Assembly (NCBI RefSeq): GCF_023736115.1
Contig: NZ_JAKQZC010000006.1
Span: 372,001-436,000, forward strand
Origin: Salinicola avicenniae
GTDB lineage: Bacteria; Pseudomonadota; Gammaproteobacteria; Pseudomonadales; Halomonadaceae
Length of the DNA stretch: 64,000 nucleotides
Reading direction: 5' to 3'
The notes beneath the pieces were generated by a model, which worked only from the letters and a program-made list of their open reading frames with translations, had not been told where the DNA came from and searched no databases. The position numbers were made by a program, and so were the translations under genes. Below, piece after piece: positions 20,874-30,150 of the stretch (position 1 is the stretch's first letter; every line of letters begins with the position of its first letter).

Positions 20874-20891
20874 CCCGGGCCCGGGCCCGGG
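20874..20891. repeat. three tandem CCCGGG hexamers
   Basis: Three exact copies of the self-complementary hexamer CCCGGG lie between pgpA and the DUF945 gene. The tract can fold on itself and may act as a transcript-end or processing hairpin. A simple-repeat slippage origin is equally possible. Confidence 0.7.
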
Positions 20892-20903
20892 CTCAGGGAA
20901 AAC

Positions 20904-21377
20904 CTAGTGGAGCCAGAACCACAAGTGCATCGTGCACCACGCATAGACGCCGGCCAGGATGTCGTCGAACATGATGCCCACACCACCGGCCACCCGGCGA
21001 TCGACCCAGCGGATCGGCCATGGCTTGATGATGTCGAACACGCGGAAGACCACGAACCCCCACAGCGCCGCCTCCCACGAAAACGGCACGGCGGCCATCG
21101 TCAGCCAGTAGCCGACGAACTCGTCCCAGACGATACCCGAGTGGTCGTGTACCCCCAGGTCTCGCGAGGTGGTCTCGCACAGCCAGATACCGACCAGCGT
21201 CGCAACGCCCATCAACCCCAGATAGAGAGAGAGCGACAGGCCGGAGAGCAGCCAGTAGAACGGAATCGCCGCGAGCGTGCCGAAGGTACCGGGCGCGAAG
21301 GGAACCGCCCCGCTACCCAGCCCGAAGGCGAGAAAGTGTGTCGGCCGTCGCCAGACGCTGGAGGGCGCGCGATTCAT
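20904..21377 (-). CDS. pgpA: phosphatidylglycerophosphatase A
   Basis: This inner-membrane enzyme dephosphorylates phosphatidylglycerophosphate to phosphatidylglycerol. The 157-residue protein shows the family blocks GLGSGAVPFAPGTFGTL (residues 19-35), DEFVGYW and the C-terminal DDILAGVYAWC, with several hydrophobic segments. Its ATG overlaps the thiL stop by four bases (ATGA), so translation is coupled. The thiL-pgpA pairing is conserved in gammaproteobacteria. Confidence 0.96.
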   Translation of the reverse strand: MNRAPSSVWRRPTHFLAFGLGSGAVPFAPGTFGTLAAIPFYWLLSGLSLSLYLGLMGVATLVGIWLCETTSRDLGVHDHSGIVWDEFVGYWLTMAAVPFSWEAALWGFVVFRVFDIIKPWPIRWVDRRVAGGVGIMFDDILAGVYAWCTMHLWFWLH

Positions 21378-22345
21378 GTTGCCTTCTCCGCGAAGTGGTC
21401 CCAGCCGCCGCCGATCGCATAGTGCGCTGGCAGACCTTGAATCCCGGCGTCCGCCACCACGCGTCCGATGGGGGTCAGCGGCAGTTGGAGCGCGTTGAGG
21501 CGTTGCTGCGCCTCGTCGAAATCGGCCGGGTCGAGCGTGACCAGCAGTTCGTAATCGTCACCGCCGGTCAGCACCCGCTGCCGCACCGCCTCGAGCTCGA
21601 GGGTCGCCTTCAACGGCGTGGCCAGCGGCAGTGCCTCGAGATCGAGCTGCGCACCGACGCCGGATGCCTTGAGCAGATGGCGCAGATCGGCCAGCAGACC
21701 ATCGGAGAGGTCGATAGCACTGTGGACTAGCCCGCGTAGCGCCTCGCCGACCCCAAGCCGAGGCTCGGGACGCAGATAGGCGCCCAGCAGCGGATGCGAC
21801 TCATCGCGTTCTCCCGCCTGCCAGCGCTCGAGGCCGGCAGCGGCACGACCGGGATAGCCAGTCACGGCAATCATGTCGCCCGTCCGGGCCCCGCCGCGAC
21901 GCAGCGCGCTGCCAGCCGGCAGCTCTCCGTGGACGGTCACCCCGATCGAGAGCTCGCCACGGGTGACGTCGCCCCCGATCCACTCGCAGCCGGTGCGTGT
22001 CGCCAGCGCCCGGAACCCTTCGGCAAAAGCCTCGAGCCACGCTGGCTCGACCGCAGGCAACGTCAACGCCATGCAACACCAGCGCGGCGTCGCCCCCATC
22101 GCGGCAAGGTCGCTCAGAGCCACGGCCAACGCACGATGCCCGATGGCCTGCGCTGGCGCATCGGGCGGGAAATGGACACCGGCGACCGAGGTGTCGACGC
22201 TGATCGCCAACTGCTGGCCGGGCGTGGGCGCGAGCACGGCGCAGTCATCGCCGTTGCCGACGACGACATCGTCGCGCCCTGGCGTCACCGGACGCGACAG
22301 GTAGCGGGCAATCAACTCGAATTCGCTCAACGCAGGGCGAGTCAT
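21374..22345 (-). CDS. thiL: thiamine-monophosphate kinase
   Basis: ThiL phosphorylates thiamine monophosphate to the active cofactor thiamine diphosphate. The 323-residue protein has the PurM-like fold signatures GNGDDCAVL (about 30-38), SVDTSVAGVHF, ALSDLAAMGATP and the later IDLSDGLLADL and GGDDYELLVT. The ATG at 22345 lies one base beyond the nusB stop. The frame continues upstream into nusB territory but without homology. It overlaps pgpA by four bases. Confidence 0.96.
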   Translation of the reverse strand: MTRPALSEFELIARYLSRPVTPGRDDVVVGNGDDCAVLAPTPGQQLAISVDTSVAGVHFPPDAPAQAIGHRALAVALSDLAAMGATPRWCCMALTLPAVEPAWLEAFAEGFRALATRTGCEWIGGDVTRGELSIGVTVHGELPAGSALRRGGARTGDMIAVTGYPGRAAAGLERWQAGERDESHPLLGAYLRPEPRLGVGEALRGLVHSAIDLSDGLLADLRHLLKASGVGAQLDLEALPLATPLKATLELEAVRQRVLTGGDDYELLVTLDPADFDEAQQRLNALQLPLTPIGRVVADAGIQGLPAHYAIGGGWDHFAEKAT

Positions 22346-22346
22346 G

Positions 22347-22844
22347 TCAGTGACGACGAGCGGCGACCTCGGCTCCCCGAAGACGGGAAGCGAGCTTGTC
22401 GAGAATGCCGTTAACGTACTTGTGACCATCGGTGGCACCGAAAATCTTGGCCAGCTCGACGCCCTCGTTGATCACCGCGCGATAGGGTACCTCGGGGCGA
22501 TAACCGAGTTCATAGGCCCCGAGACGCAGGATGGCCAGCTCGATACGATCGAGATCCTCCAGGCGACGGTCGAGCAGCGGCGCAATGGTACGATCGACCT
22601 CAGCCTGGTGGCGCGCGGTATTGGTCAGCAGGTCGTGGAACAGCGCCTGGTCGGCGATCTGCATCACCTTGTGCCAGTTCTCGTGATCCTCGAGATCCTC
22701 GTCGGCGATCTGCGCGCGGAACTCCGCCTCGACCGAGGTAATCGACTTGCCGGTCATCTGCCACTGATAGAGTCCCTGCACGGCCAGCTCGCGCGCGGCG
22801 CGGCGTGACTCCTGGGCCGGGGTCGGTTGACGTGACGCGCTCAT
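22347..22844 (-). CDS. nusB: transcription antitermination factor NusB
   Basis: NusB binds boxA RNA with NusE (ribosomal protein S10) in rRNA antitermination. The all-helical 165-residue protein opens [19 protein letters not shown] and carries [16 protein letters not shown] and the C-terminal [16 protein letters not shown]...[11 protein letters not shown], the most conserved part of the family. It overlaps the ribH stop by four bases (ATGA) and is followed at once by thiL. Confidence 0.97.
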   Translation of the reverse strand: MSASRQPTPAQESRRAARELAVQGLYQWQMTGKSITSVEAEFRAQIADEDLEDHENWHKVMQIADQALFHDLLTNTARHQAEVDRTIAPLLDRRLEDLDRIELAILRLGAYELGYRPEVPYRAVINEGVELAKIFGATDGHKYVNGILDKLASRLRGAEVAARRH

Positions 22845-23323
22845 CCTTCACCTCCCAGACGCTTGCACAGCGAGACCATTTCCATGGCCGCCATCGCTGC
22901 TTCGGTCCCCTTGTTGCCGGCCTTGGTGCCGGCACGTTCAACGGCCTGGTCGATCGAGTTGACCGTCAATACGCCATTGGCGATCGGCGTGTCGAATTCG
23001 AGCTGCAGCGAGCTGAGCGATGAATTGCAGTTGCCGGCGACATACTCGAAATGCGGCGTACCGCCGCGGATGACTGCGCCCAGTGCGACGACGGCGTCGG
23101 GCCGCGATACCTGCAGCACGCGCTTGACCGCCAGCGGCAGTTCCCAGGCGCCGGGAACATGGATCAGTTCGATGTTCTCTTCACTGACACCGTGACGCAT
23201 CAGGCTGTCGACGGCGCCTTCGACGAGGCTGTCGACGACATGGTGATTGAAACGGCCAACGACGATGGCGTAGCGCCCGTCGACGTCGGTGAACTGACCT
23301 TCCAGTTGAGCGATCGGTTGCAT
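22841..23323 (-). CDS. ribH: 6,7-dimethyl-8-ribityllumazine synthase
   Basis: This catalyses the penultimate riboflavin step, condensing 5-amino-6-ribitylaminouracil with 3,4-dihydroxy-2-butanone 4-phosphate. The 160-residue protein contains [14 protein letters not shown] (the first substrate loop), [10 protein letters not shown] and the [14 protein letters not shown] motif with its catalytic histidine. It lies 167 bp after ribB and is coupled to nusB. Confidence 0.97.
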   Translation of the reverse strand: MQPIAQLEGQFTDVDGRYAIVVGRFNHHVVDSLVEGAVDSLMRHGVSEENIELIHVPGAWELPLAVKRVLQVSRPDAVVALGAVIRGGTPHFEYVAGNCNSSLSSLQLEFDTPIANGVLTVNSIDQAVERAGTKAGNKGTEAAMAAMEMVSLCKRLGGEG

Positions 23324-23490
23324 TGTCGGGTTCCGGAGTCACTGCGCCAGATTCCGCGGGAATCGAACGGGGCGCACGATAATTCAGACTTTGTTGACCG
23401 GCGCCGGAGCGTGGCGCTCGGCGCGCGAAGCCGGCCATCTTACCACGGCCGACCGGTCACGGGAGTATTTGGATGCCAGGCCCTGGGTGT

Positions 23491-24636
23491 TCAGGCCGAG
23501 TGCTGCGCGTCCCCGCCGACCAATTCGACCACTTCGAGGCCAAAGCCGGAGAGCGCCGAAAATCGCCAGGGCGAGCTCAGCAGTCGCATCTTGCCGACAC
23601 CGAGCTGACGCAGGATCTGCGCACCGGTGCCGATGGACAAGAAGTTGCCGGCACCGTCGGAATCGCTCGAGCGTGGCGGCGGACGACGACCCATCAGCAC
23701 ATCCAGCTGGTGCTTGAAGTCACCCTGCGGGCGGGAATCACCGAGCAGCACGAAGACCCCCGCCTCGGCATGGCCGATCTCCGCCAGCGCAGTATACGCG
23801 GTCCAGTGGCTATCACCGCGACACAGCGCCAGCAGATCCCGCAGCGTATCGCCGCCATGCACGCGCACGGTCGTCGGCTCATCGGCACGCGGCGAGCCCT
23901 TGACCAGAGCCAGATGATGCGTGTCCTGAATGCGGTCGTGGAAGACGTGCAGAAGCATGTCGCCGAAGGCGGTTTCCACCGGCGTCTGCTCGACAGCATC
24001 GACGGTGCGCTCGTTGAGCATGCGGTAATGGATCAGGTCGGCAATGGTGCCGATCTTGATGTCGTGTTCGGCGGCAAAGCGCTCGAGCTCCGGCCGGCGC
24101 GCCATACTGCCGTCGTCGTTCATGATCTCGCAGATCACGCCGCTGGCCTGGAAGCCAGCCATCGACGCCAGGTCGCAGGCGGCTTCGGTGTGGCCGGCGC
24201 GACGCAGCACGCCGCCCGGCTCCGCCATCAGCGGAAAGATATGGCCGGGCTGCACGACATCTTCAGGCCGTGCGTCACGCGCGGCCGCGGCGCGAACCGT
24301 CAACGCACGATCCGCGGCCGATATGCCGGTCGAAACCCCGCGCGCCGCCTCGATCGACACGGTGAACTTGGTGCCGTAGCCGGAGCCGTTGTCGGAGACC
24401 ATCAGCGGCAGGTTTAGCTGCTCGCAGCGTTCGCGACTCATCGGCTGGCAGATCAGCCCACGCGCATGCCGGGCCATGAAATTGATGTGGCTGGCCTCGA
24501 CGCACTCGGCCGCCATGATGATGTCGCCTTCGTTCTCGCGATCCTCATCGTCCATCAGGATCACCATACGGCCCTGACGGATCTCCTCGACCAGCGTCTC
24601 GATGCTGGCCAGCTGGGTCGATTGCGCTGTCGTCAT
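23491..24636 (-). CDS. ribB: 3,4-dihydroxy-2-butanone 4-phosphate synthase with degenerate GTP cyclohydrolase II-like domain
   Basis: Residues about 1-205 are a complete RibB domain ([38 protein letters not shown]), making the four-carbon riboflavin precursor from ribulose 5-phosphate. The following 170 residues resemble GTP cyclohydrolase II but lack its three zinc cysteines and the GDxFGSxRCDCG motif; the corresponding stretch reads [15 protein letters not shown]. So this is the RibBX-type fusion and probably has no RibA activity. The ATG at 24636 is preferred; a GTG at 24651 is an alternative. It is in the operon with ribD and ribH. Confidence 0.93.
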   Translation of the reverse strand: MTTAQSTQLASIETLVEEIRQGRMVILMDDEDRENEGDIIMAAECVEASHINFMARHARGLICQPMSRERCEQLNLPLMVSDNGSGYGTKFTVSIEAARGVSTGISAADRALTVRAAAARDARPEDVVQPGHIFPLMAEPGGVLRRAGHTEAACDLASMAGFQASGVICEIMNDDGSMARRPELERFAAEHDIKIGTIADLIHYRMLNERTVDAVEQTPVETAFGDMLLHVFHDRIQDTHHLALVKGSPRADEPTTVRVHGGDTLRDLLALCRGDSHWTAYTALAEIGHAEAGVFVLLGDSRPQGDFKHQLDVLMGRRPPPRSSDSDGAGNFLSIGTGAQILRQLGVGKMRLLSSPWRFSALSGFGLEVVELVGGDAQHSA

Positions 24637-24780
24637 TGCTGATTCATCCACGGAAACCGCCGTTCACTTGAAGCCGCAGGCTTCGATGCGCCACAGACTA
24701 CCTGTCGGAAGACGCGGACGCCACTGTCGGCCAAGCGCGACGGAAAGCGCCGTCGATGTCGCGCGTCGCGGCAACCGTCT

Positions 24781-25926
24781 TCACTCGTGGCGCACCGGCC
24801 GAGCGCGAATGTGCCAGTCCTCACCCAGCGCCCGGATATCCTCGATCTCGAGTCGGCGCTGCTGGCTCATGGTCTCGAGCCCCGGCAGCGCAAACAGCGG
24901 CCGCGCCTCGCCGCCGAGCAACGTCGGAGCGACGAAAAGCTCGAGCCGATCGATACAGCCGGCCTCCAGCAGCGCCCCGGCCAACGTGGCACCAGTCTCC
25001 ACCAGCACCTCGTTGCACGCCTCTCGCGAGGCGAGATAGCGCAGCACCGCGGCGAACGCCACGCGCCCCTCTTGATTCGCCGGCATTGCCACCAGTTCGG
25101 CCCCCGCCTCGACCAGCTTCTGCCAGCGCGGCGCGCGCTCGTCCTGCAGGGTGAACACCAGCGTGCGGCCGGGCTCGCTCAGGCAGGCCGCGGCCAACGG
25201 CATGCGCAGGTGGCTGTCGAGCACCACGCGCAGCGGCTGGCGTCGCGCGATCGTCTCGGCGTCCTCGAGCCCGAGCTGCTCAGCGCGCACGGTCAATCGC
25301 GAATCATCGAAGATGATCGACTCCACGCCGGTCATCACCGCGCTGGCCGCCGCGCGCAGCCGCTGTACCTGGCGTCGCGCAGGGCTACCGGTAATCCATT
25401 GCGATTCGCCGCTGGCCATGGCCGTACGGCCGTCGAGGCTCATGGCCATCTTCAACGTGACCTGGGGCAGGCCGTCACGCATGCGCCGGATGAATCCGGG
25501 GTTGAGTGCCCGCGCCGCCGTCTCGAGACAGCCGACCTCGACGTCGATCCCCGCCTCGCGCAGTCGCGCGAAACCTCGCCCGGAGACCTGCGGGTTAGGG
25601 TCCTCCATCGCCGCCACCACGCGAGCCACGCCGGCGTCGATCAGAGCCTGGCAGCAGGGGCCGGTACGACCGGTATGGGAGCAGGGTTCCAGCGTCACAT
25701 AGGCGGTGGCCCCGCGAGCGGCATCGCCGGCGGCGCGCAGGGCATGGATCTCGGCATGCGGCTCGCCGGCACGGGCGTGAAAGCCTTCGCCGACCATGAC
25801 GCCGTCCTTGACCAGGACGCAGCCGACCCGCGGATTGGGGTCACAGGTGAACCAGCCTCGATGCGCCAGCCTGACGGCACGGCTCATCCAGACTTCAGCA
25901 GTGGTTGGGTCGATGGTGGCGGACAT
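24781..25926 (-). CDS. ribD: bifunctional riboflavin deaminase/reductase
   Basis: RibD deaminates and then reduces the pyrimidine intermediate of riboflavin synthesis. The 381-residue protein has the zinc deaminase domain (HAE at 57-59, PCSHTGRTGPC at 81-91) and a C-terminal reductase domain beginning LKMAMSLDGRTAMASGESQWITG. The length is normal. It starts 20 bp after the nrdR stop. Only 144 bp separate it from ribB, so there is no room for the riboflavin synthase gene that sits here in Pseudomonas. Confidence 0.96.
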   Translation of the reverse strand: MSATIDPTTAEVWMSRAVRLAHRGWFTCDPNPRVGCVLVKDGVMVGEGFHARAGEPHAEIHALRAAGDAARGATAYVTLEPCSHTGRTGPCCQALIDAGVARVVAAMEDPNPQVSGRGFARLREAGIDVEVGCLETAARALNPGFIRRMRDGLPQVTLKMAMSLDGRTAMASGESQWITGSPARRQVQRLRAAASAVMTGVESIIFDDSRLTVRAEQLGLEDAETIARRQPLRVVLDSHLRMPLAAACLSEPGRTLVFTLQDERAPRWQKLVEAGAELVAMPANQEGRVAFAAVLRYLASREACNEVLVETGATLAGALLEAGCIDRLELFVAPTLLGGEARPLFALPGLETMSQQRRLEIEDIRALGEDWHIRARPVRHE

Positions 25927-25946
25927 GGCGACTCGGCAGGACAGGG

Positions 25947-26435
25947 TTAATTGTGGCCGCGCCCCTCGTCGGGCTCGGCACTGGGTTCCTGAGCCAGGCG
26001 ATCGATCTCGGCGCGAAATTCGTCGAGATCCTGAAAGCGACGATAGACGGAGGCAAAGCGGATATAGGCAACATGATCGAGCCGCTTGAGCATTTCCATG
26101 ACCTCCTCCCCGATCTCGCGAGCCTCCACCTCGCGGTCACCGCGCGCGCGCAACCGCTGCCGGATGCGCTCGACCGCAGCCTCGAACGACTCGACGCTGA
26201 CCGGGCGCTTCTCCAGCGCCAGCGACATGCCAGCCCGCATTTTTTGCTCGTCGAAGCTTTCGCGCGAACCATCACCCTTGATCACCCTGGGCATGACCAG
26301 TTCTGCGGTTTCGTAGGTCGTGAAGCGCTCGCCACAAGCCGCGCATTGACGTCGCCGACGCACCTGATCGCCCTCGGCGACCAGCCGGGAGTCGGTGACC
26401 TTGGTGTCATGCGTACCGCAGAATGGACAGTGCAT
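25947..26435 (-). CDS. nrdR: transcriptional repressor NrdR
   Basis: NrdR represses ribonucleotide reductase genes through NrdR boxes, sensing ATP/dATP. The 162-residue protein has a zinc ribbon with C3, C6, C31 and C34 and an ATP-cone ([18 protein letters not shown]...[10 protein letters not shown]). The start at 26435 (MHCPFC) is fixed by the family; upstream residues in the same frame are not conserved. It is the first gene of the nrdR-ribD-ribB-ribH-nusB-thiL-pgpA cluster, an order conserved in proteobacteria apart from the missing ribE. Confidence 0.97.
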   Translation of the reverse strand: MHCPFCGTHDTKVTDSRLVAEGDQVRRRRQCAACGERFTTYETAELVMPRVIKGDGSRESFDEQKMRAGMSLALEKRPVSVESFEAAVERIRQRLRARGDREVEAREIGEEVMEMLKRLDHVAYIRFASVYRRFQDLDEFRAEIDRLAQEPSAEPDEGRGHN

Positions 26436-26730
26436 CGGACAAATACCTGGCGGCGCCGGCGACCCGCGTGGGCGCCTGGCGGGGTGAACTTGTGCTAGTA
26501 GTGTAACGGGTTGCCCAAGATACCGGAAATACGCGAATTTCGCGGCGCGATTTTCAACTTGGCCCGCCTTCTGCAAGGATAGAGTATCGATTCGCTCCCG
26601 CCCGGTTCCCCCATGCGGCCGAGCGACCCGGTCGCACCCGCCGCTCGCTGACTCGAGGCCCATGTCGCCTTCGTCCGCGCCGCGCCAGTGCGGTCGCCCT
26701 GTCTCTCCCAGCATCAGGAAACGTCTTGCC

Positions 26731-28566
26731 ATGCCCAGTCGTGTCGCGAACTACCCTGCTCTCTCAGAAGAAGACTTTATCGAACGCGCCAATGCACGGC
26801 TGGAGGAGGTCTACGGCCCACGCCGGGACGAGGTCATGCGGCGTCTGATGACCCTGCTGATGCACCAGCGAGGTGCGCTCGACACACTGCCCCGTCCGAC
26901 ATGGAGCGAGCGCGACCAGATCCTGATCACCTACGGCGATACCATCATCGATGGCGAACGGCCGCCGCTGGAGGTGCTCGACGACTTTCTCGCCACTCGG
27001 CTCAACGGCACCTTCAGCGGTCTGCATGTGTTGCCGTTCTTTCCCTGGAGCAGTGACGACGGCTTCTCGGTGATCCACTATCGCGAGGTCAATCCGGCGC
27101 TCGGCGACTGGCAGGATATCCGTCGGCTCTCCTCCCGGGTCGATCTGATGGTCGACCTGGTGATCAACCATGTCTCGCGTGATTCGCTGTGGTTCATCGA
27201 CTACCTCTCCGGCACCCAACCGGGGCGCGACTACTTCATCGAGATGGACCCGGAAACGGACCTCTCCATGGTCACCCGTCCCCGCAACTCCCCGCTGCTG
27301 GTGCCGGTCTCCACTCGCCGCGGCACCCGGCACCTCTGGGCAACGTTCTCTGAGGACCAGATCGATCTCAACTTCGCCAATCCGGACGTACTGCTCGAAT
27401 TCATCGGGATCCTGCTGTTCTACGTTCAGCAGGGGGCCCGGATCATCCGTCTCGACGCGATCACCTATCTCTGGAAGGAAGTCGGCACTTCCTGCGTTCA
27501 CCTGCCGCAGACCCACGCCATCGTCCGCCTGCTACGCGCGATTCTCGACTTCATGGCACCGGGCACGCTGTTGATTACCGAAACCAACGTGCCACACCAC
27601 GAGAACATGAGCTATTTCGGCCTGGAAAGGCTCGGACTCGACGACCAAGGAAAGCCTGAAACCCGGCCGGACGGCGAGACGCCGGACACGGATCGTGCGA
27701 TGTCCAAGATGCCCGACGAAGCGCACATGATCTATCAGTTCACGCTGCCGCCGCTGCTGGTGCATACGCTGACCTGCGGCGACGCCACGGTGCTCAGCGA
27801 CTGGGCGCGCTCGCTGCCGCAGCTGCCGCCGGGCTGTACCTACTTCAACTTCACCGCGAGCCACGACGGCATCGGCGTACGCGCGCTGGAAGGGCTGCTT
27901 CCGCCGCACGAACTCGAGATTCTGCTCGAACTGATGCACCGTTTCGGCGGCTACGTCAGCATGAAGACCAATGCCGACGGCAGCGACGCGCCCTACGAGA
28001 TCAATATCACCTACTACGACGCCATGAAGGGCACAAGACGCGGTGCCGACGCCTGGCAGGTCGAGCGCTTTCTCTGCAGTCAGAACCTGATGCTTGCCCT
28101 GCAGGGGATTCCCGGCGTCTACTTCCACACCCTGACCGCGACGCTCAACGATCACGGTGGGGTCGAACGTAGCGGCAAGCTGCGTTCGATCAACCGCCGC
28201 CGCTGGCCGAAAGAGGAGCTGGACGAACTGATCGACAGCCGCAGCACGCCGACCCGCGAAGCGTTTACCTCGCTCAAAAGGCGCCTCAACATTCGCGCCA
28301 ACGAACCCTGCTTCCACCCGGAAGCCCCACAGCGCGTGCTCGACACGCCTCCGGGTATTTTCGCCATCGAACGTGGCCCCCTGGCCAACGGACGTCGTCT
28401 GCTCGCCATCTACAACATCAGCGATGCCCGCCAACCGCTGGAGGTCGCCGAGTTGAACGAGGGAGAGTGGTACGACGTGCTCAAGGACGGCAAGACCTGG
28501 AGCCCGCACCCGGACGAGCGCGACATCCTGCGCCCCTACCGCAGCCTGTGGCTCGTTCAGCCCTGA
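26731..28566 (+). CDS. GH13_18 glycoside phosphorylase, probably glucosylglycerate phosphorylase
   Basis: A cytosolic alpha-amylase-superfamily enzyme of 611 residues related to sucrose phosphorylase. The nucleophile is D242 ([14 protein letters not shown]), the acid/base E284 ([17 protein letters not shown]), and the transition-state aspartate lies in [18 protein letters not shown] is at 146-150. GH13_18 members phosphorolyse sucrose, sucrose 6-phosphate, glucosylglycerol or glucosylglycerate. With a glucosyl-3-phosphoglycerate synthase and phosphatase 3-5 kb away, glucosylglycerate is the best guess. The start at 26731 follows AGGAAA; an in-frame ATG at 26662 is possible. It stands alone on the plus strand, divergent from nrdR. 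Confidence 0.85.
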   Translation: MPSRVANYPALSEEDFIERANARLEEVYGPRRDEVMRRLMTLLMHQRGALDTLPRPTWSERDQILITYGDTIIDGERPPLEVLDDFLATRLNGTFSGLHVLPFFPWSSDDGFSVIHYREVNPALGDWQDIRRLSSRVDLMVDLVINHVSRDSLWFIDYLSGTQPGRDYFIEMDPETDLSMVTRPRNSPLLVPVSTRRGTRHLWATFSEDQIDLNFANPDVLLEFIGILLFYVQQGARIIRLDAITYLWKEVGTSCVHLPQTHAIVRLLRAILDFMAPGTLLITETNVPHHENMSYFGLERLGLDDQGKPETRPDGETPDTDRAMSKMPDEAHMIYQFTLPPLLVHTLTCGDATVLSDWARSLPQLPPGCTYFNFTASHDGIGVRALEGLLPPHELEILLELMHRFGGYVSMKTNADGSDAPYEINITYYDAMKGTRRGADAWQVERFLCSQNLMLALQGIPGVYFHTLTATLNDHGGVERSGKLRSINRRRWPKEELDELIDSRSTPTREAFTSLKRRLNIRANEPCFHPEAPQRVLDTPPGIFAIERGPLANGRRLLAIYNISDARQPLEVAELNEGEWYDVLKDGKTWSPHPDERDILRPYRSLWLVQP

Positions 28567-28645
28567 CCACGCGGCACGGGCATCCCGCCGGCCGCTGGCG
28601 AGCGGCCCTCGACTTGCCCCACAGTCGACCGGGCCGGTAAATTGT

Positions 28646-28723
28646 CGCCGGGAGATGGCATGCCTCCCGCCGCACCGCCCGCCGGTGACTCGGCGAACCG
28701 CCCCGCGCTGATGATGCCTGTCG
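28646..28723 (+). promoter_or_regulatory. fluoride riboswitch (crcB RNA motif)
   Basis: Upstream of crcB the sequence contains both conserved halves of the fluoride aptamer: GGGAGATGGCATGCCTCCC at 28650-28668 and GCTGATGATGCCT at 28707-28719. GGGAG (28650-28654) pairs with CTCCC (28664-28668), and GGCAT (28657-28661) pairs with ATGCC (28714-28718) as the long-range pseudoknot-type helix. The variable P3 region between them contains a CGCCG/CGGCG hairpin. This matches the known motif, and the downstream gene is its classic target. The class is established; its presence here is recognised by eye. Confidence 0.87.
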
Positions 28724-28744
28724 ACGATGCCCGTTTTCCCTGCC

Positions 28745-28769
28745 CGTCGTCGCTGTAGCGACCACGACG
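28745..28769 (+). promoter_or_regulatory. stem-loop between the riboswitch and crcB
   Basis: CGTCGT-CGCT, loop GT, AGCG, a three-base bulge and ACGACG form a hairpin about 60 bp before the crcB start. It could belong to the expression platform. No T run follows, so translational or Rho-linked control would be more likely than an intrinsic terminator. Confidence 0.4.
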
Positions 28770-28829
28770 GCTGGGGTGACATGCGTGAGCTCAACCCCGC
28801 CCGATGCTCAAGACAAGGACACTGCAAGC

Positions 28830-29210
28830 ATGTGGATCCCGATACTCGCCATCAGTGCCGGTGCTGCCATCGGCGCCAATCTGCGCTGGTGGCTAGGCGC
28901 CCAGTACAATGGCGCCTTCCTGCACATCCCCCCCGGCACGTTGATCGCCAATCTGGCGGGCGCCTGGCTGATTGGCGTTGCCCTGAGCTTCTTTCAGGAT
29001 TCCTCGCTCAGCGTCGAGTGGAAACTGTTCGCCGTGACCGGTCTGCTCGGCGCATTGACCACCTTTTCCACCTTTTCCGCCGAGATGGTCGGTGCCATCC
29101 AGAGCGGACGCTGGCTATGGGCGCTCATCGGAACGCTCGTCCACGTCATCGGCTCGTTTGCCATGACGATGCTCGGCATCGCCTGCTACGGGTGGCTGCG
29201 CCACGGCTGA
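28830..29210 (+). CDS. crcB: fluoride exporter CrcB/FluC
   Basis: A small dual-topology inner-membrane fluoride channel. The 126-residue protein has four hydrophobic helices, the GTLIANLAGAWLIG segment, and the central GALTTFSTFSAEM motif, which carries the sodium-coordinating break and the phenylalanine and threonine residues lining the pore. The start at 28830 (MWIPIL) follows AAGGA; an ATG-less extension upstream is unlikely. It is preceded by a fluoride riboswitch. Its 3' end overlaps the convergent YeeE-type gene by 96 bp. Confidence 0.95.
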   Translation: MWIPILAISAGAAIGANLRWWLGAQYNGAFLHIPPGTLIANLAGAWLIGVALSFFQDSSLSVEWKLFAVTGLLGALTTFSTFSAEMVGAIQSGRWLWALIGTLVHVIGSFAMTMLGIACYGWLRHG

Positions 29211-29609
29211 CCCGAGTCGCGCCAGCCACCAGCCGAGGATCATCGCTGCCACGAAGCCGACCAACGGCCAGCTCGCCGCGGAGAGAGACGCCAGCGCCGG
29301 CCCCGGGCAGTAGCCGGAGAGCGCCCAGCCAACGCCAAACAGCACGGCGCCGCCGAGAAGGCGGCCATCCACGTCGCGCCGGCTCGGCAGTTGGAAGCGC
29401 GCGCCGAAGCGCGGCCGGCCTCGACGCCAGACCATGCGGTAGCCGATGAAGGTCGTGACCACGGCGCCACCGAGGACGAACATCAGCGTCGGGTCCCAGG
29501 CGCCCGTGACGTCGAGAAAGCCGATCACTCTCGCCGGGTCGGTCATGCCGCTGAGGATCAGCCCCAGCCCGAACAGCAATCCGGCCAGTAACCCCGATAG
29601 CACGATCAT
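29115..29609 (-). CDS. YeeE/YedE-type membrane protein (DUF6691-like), partner B
   Basis: The 164-residue inner-membrane protein has four hydrophobic segments and the motifs GLGLILSGMTDPARVIGFLDVTGAWDP and ALSGYCPGPALASL; the conserved cysteine of the latter is typical of YeeE/YedE sulfur-compound transport proteins. The ATG at 29609 has GGGAG eight bases upstream and overlaps the previous stop (ATGA), so the two subunits are coupled. The last roughly 30 residues, after ILGWWLARLG, are hydrophilic and encoded antisense to crcB. Homologues usually end near residue 140, so this looks like a lineage-specific extension. Confidence 0.85.
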   Translation of the reverse strand: MIVLSGLLAGLLFGLGLILSGMTDPARVIGFLDVTGAWDPTLMFVLGGAVVTTFIGYRMVWRRGRPRFGARFQLPSRRDVDGRLLGGAVLFGVGWALSGYCPGPALASLSAASWPLVGFVAAMILGWWLARLGSAVAQPPVAGDAEHRHGKRADDVDERSDERP

Positions 29610-30064
29610 GCGCCGGCTCCCGCCACGTTCCGGACCAGGAAGACGGTCAGCATAGCCACACCGACGAAGACCGCCGTCGCCACCATCGAGCGTGGCGATA
29701 GCCGCGCCAGTCCGCAGACACCGTGTCCGCTGGTACAGCCACTGCCGATACTGGTACCCAGCCCCACCAGCAAACCGGCAACCAGCATGATGCCAACCCC
29801 GTGGACCGGATCGCCGATCAGGCGCCCCGGCCCGGCAGCGACGTTGCCCCACTCGAGCCCCAGGAGGGCCAGCAGCGGCGACGCTGCGATCACCCCGGCG
29901 ACGAAGGCGAGTCGCCATCGGCGGTCGCCACCGCGCTCGAACAGCGCACCGGCGGCGATGCCGCTGATACCGGCGATGCGGCCGATCAGCGCCATCAGCA
30001 CGATGGCCGACAGGCCGATCGAAAAACCACCGACCAGGCCCTTGAAAGCACTTATGAGCATCAC
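29606..30064 (-). CDS. YeeE/YedE-type membrane protein, partner A
   Basis: A 152-residue inner-membrane protein with about four hydrophobic helices, the half-transporter partner of the downstream gene. The motif LVGLGTSIGSGCTSGHGVCGLARLSPRS, with its GCTSGHGVCG cysteines, is the YeeE/YedE signature for thiosulfate or other sulfur-species transport. It lies 86 bp downstream of the MBL-fold persulfide dioxygenase-like gene, the usual partner of such pairs in sulfide-detoxification operons. The direction and substrate of transport are not proven. The second Met could be the start. Confidence 0.88.
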   Translation of the reverse strand: MMLISAFKGLVGGFSIGLSAIVLMALIGRIAGISGIAAGALFERGGDRRWRLAFVAGVIAASPLLALLGLEWGNVAAGPGRLIGDPVHGVGIMLVAGLLVGLGTSIGSGCTSGHGVCGLARLSPRSMVATAVFVGVAMLTVFLVRNVAGAGA

Positions 30065-30150
30065 GACGCTGCCTCCTTCCTCGGCAATCTTGTCGTCATG
30101 GCACCAGTCACCGCCCTCCCCCGCCGGCTAGCGAACCGGATACACATCGC

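Noticed and set aside
24637-24780. An FMN riboswitch before ribB
   Set aside because: The spacer is too short, and the conserved FMN-element boxes are not visible.
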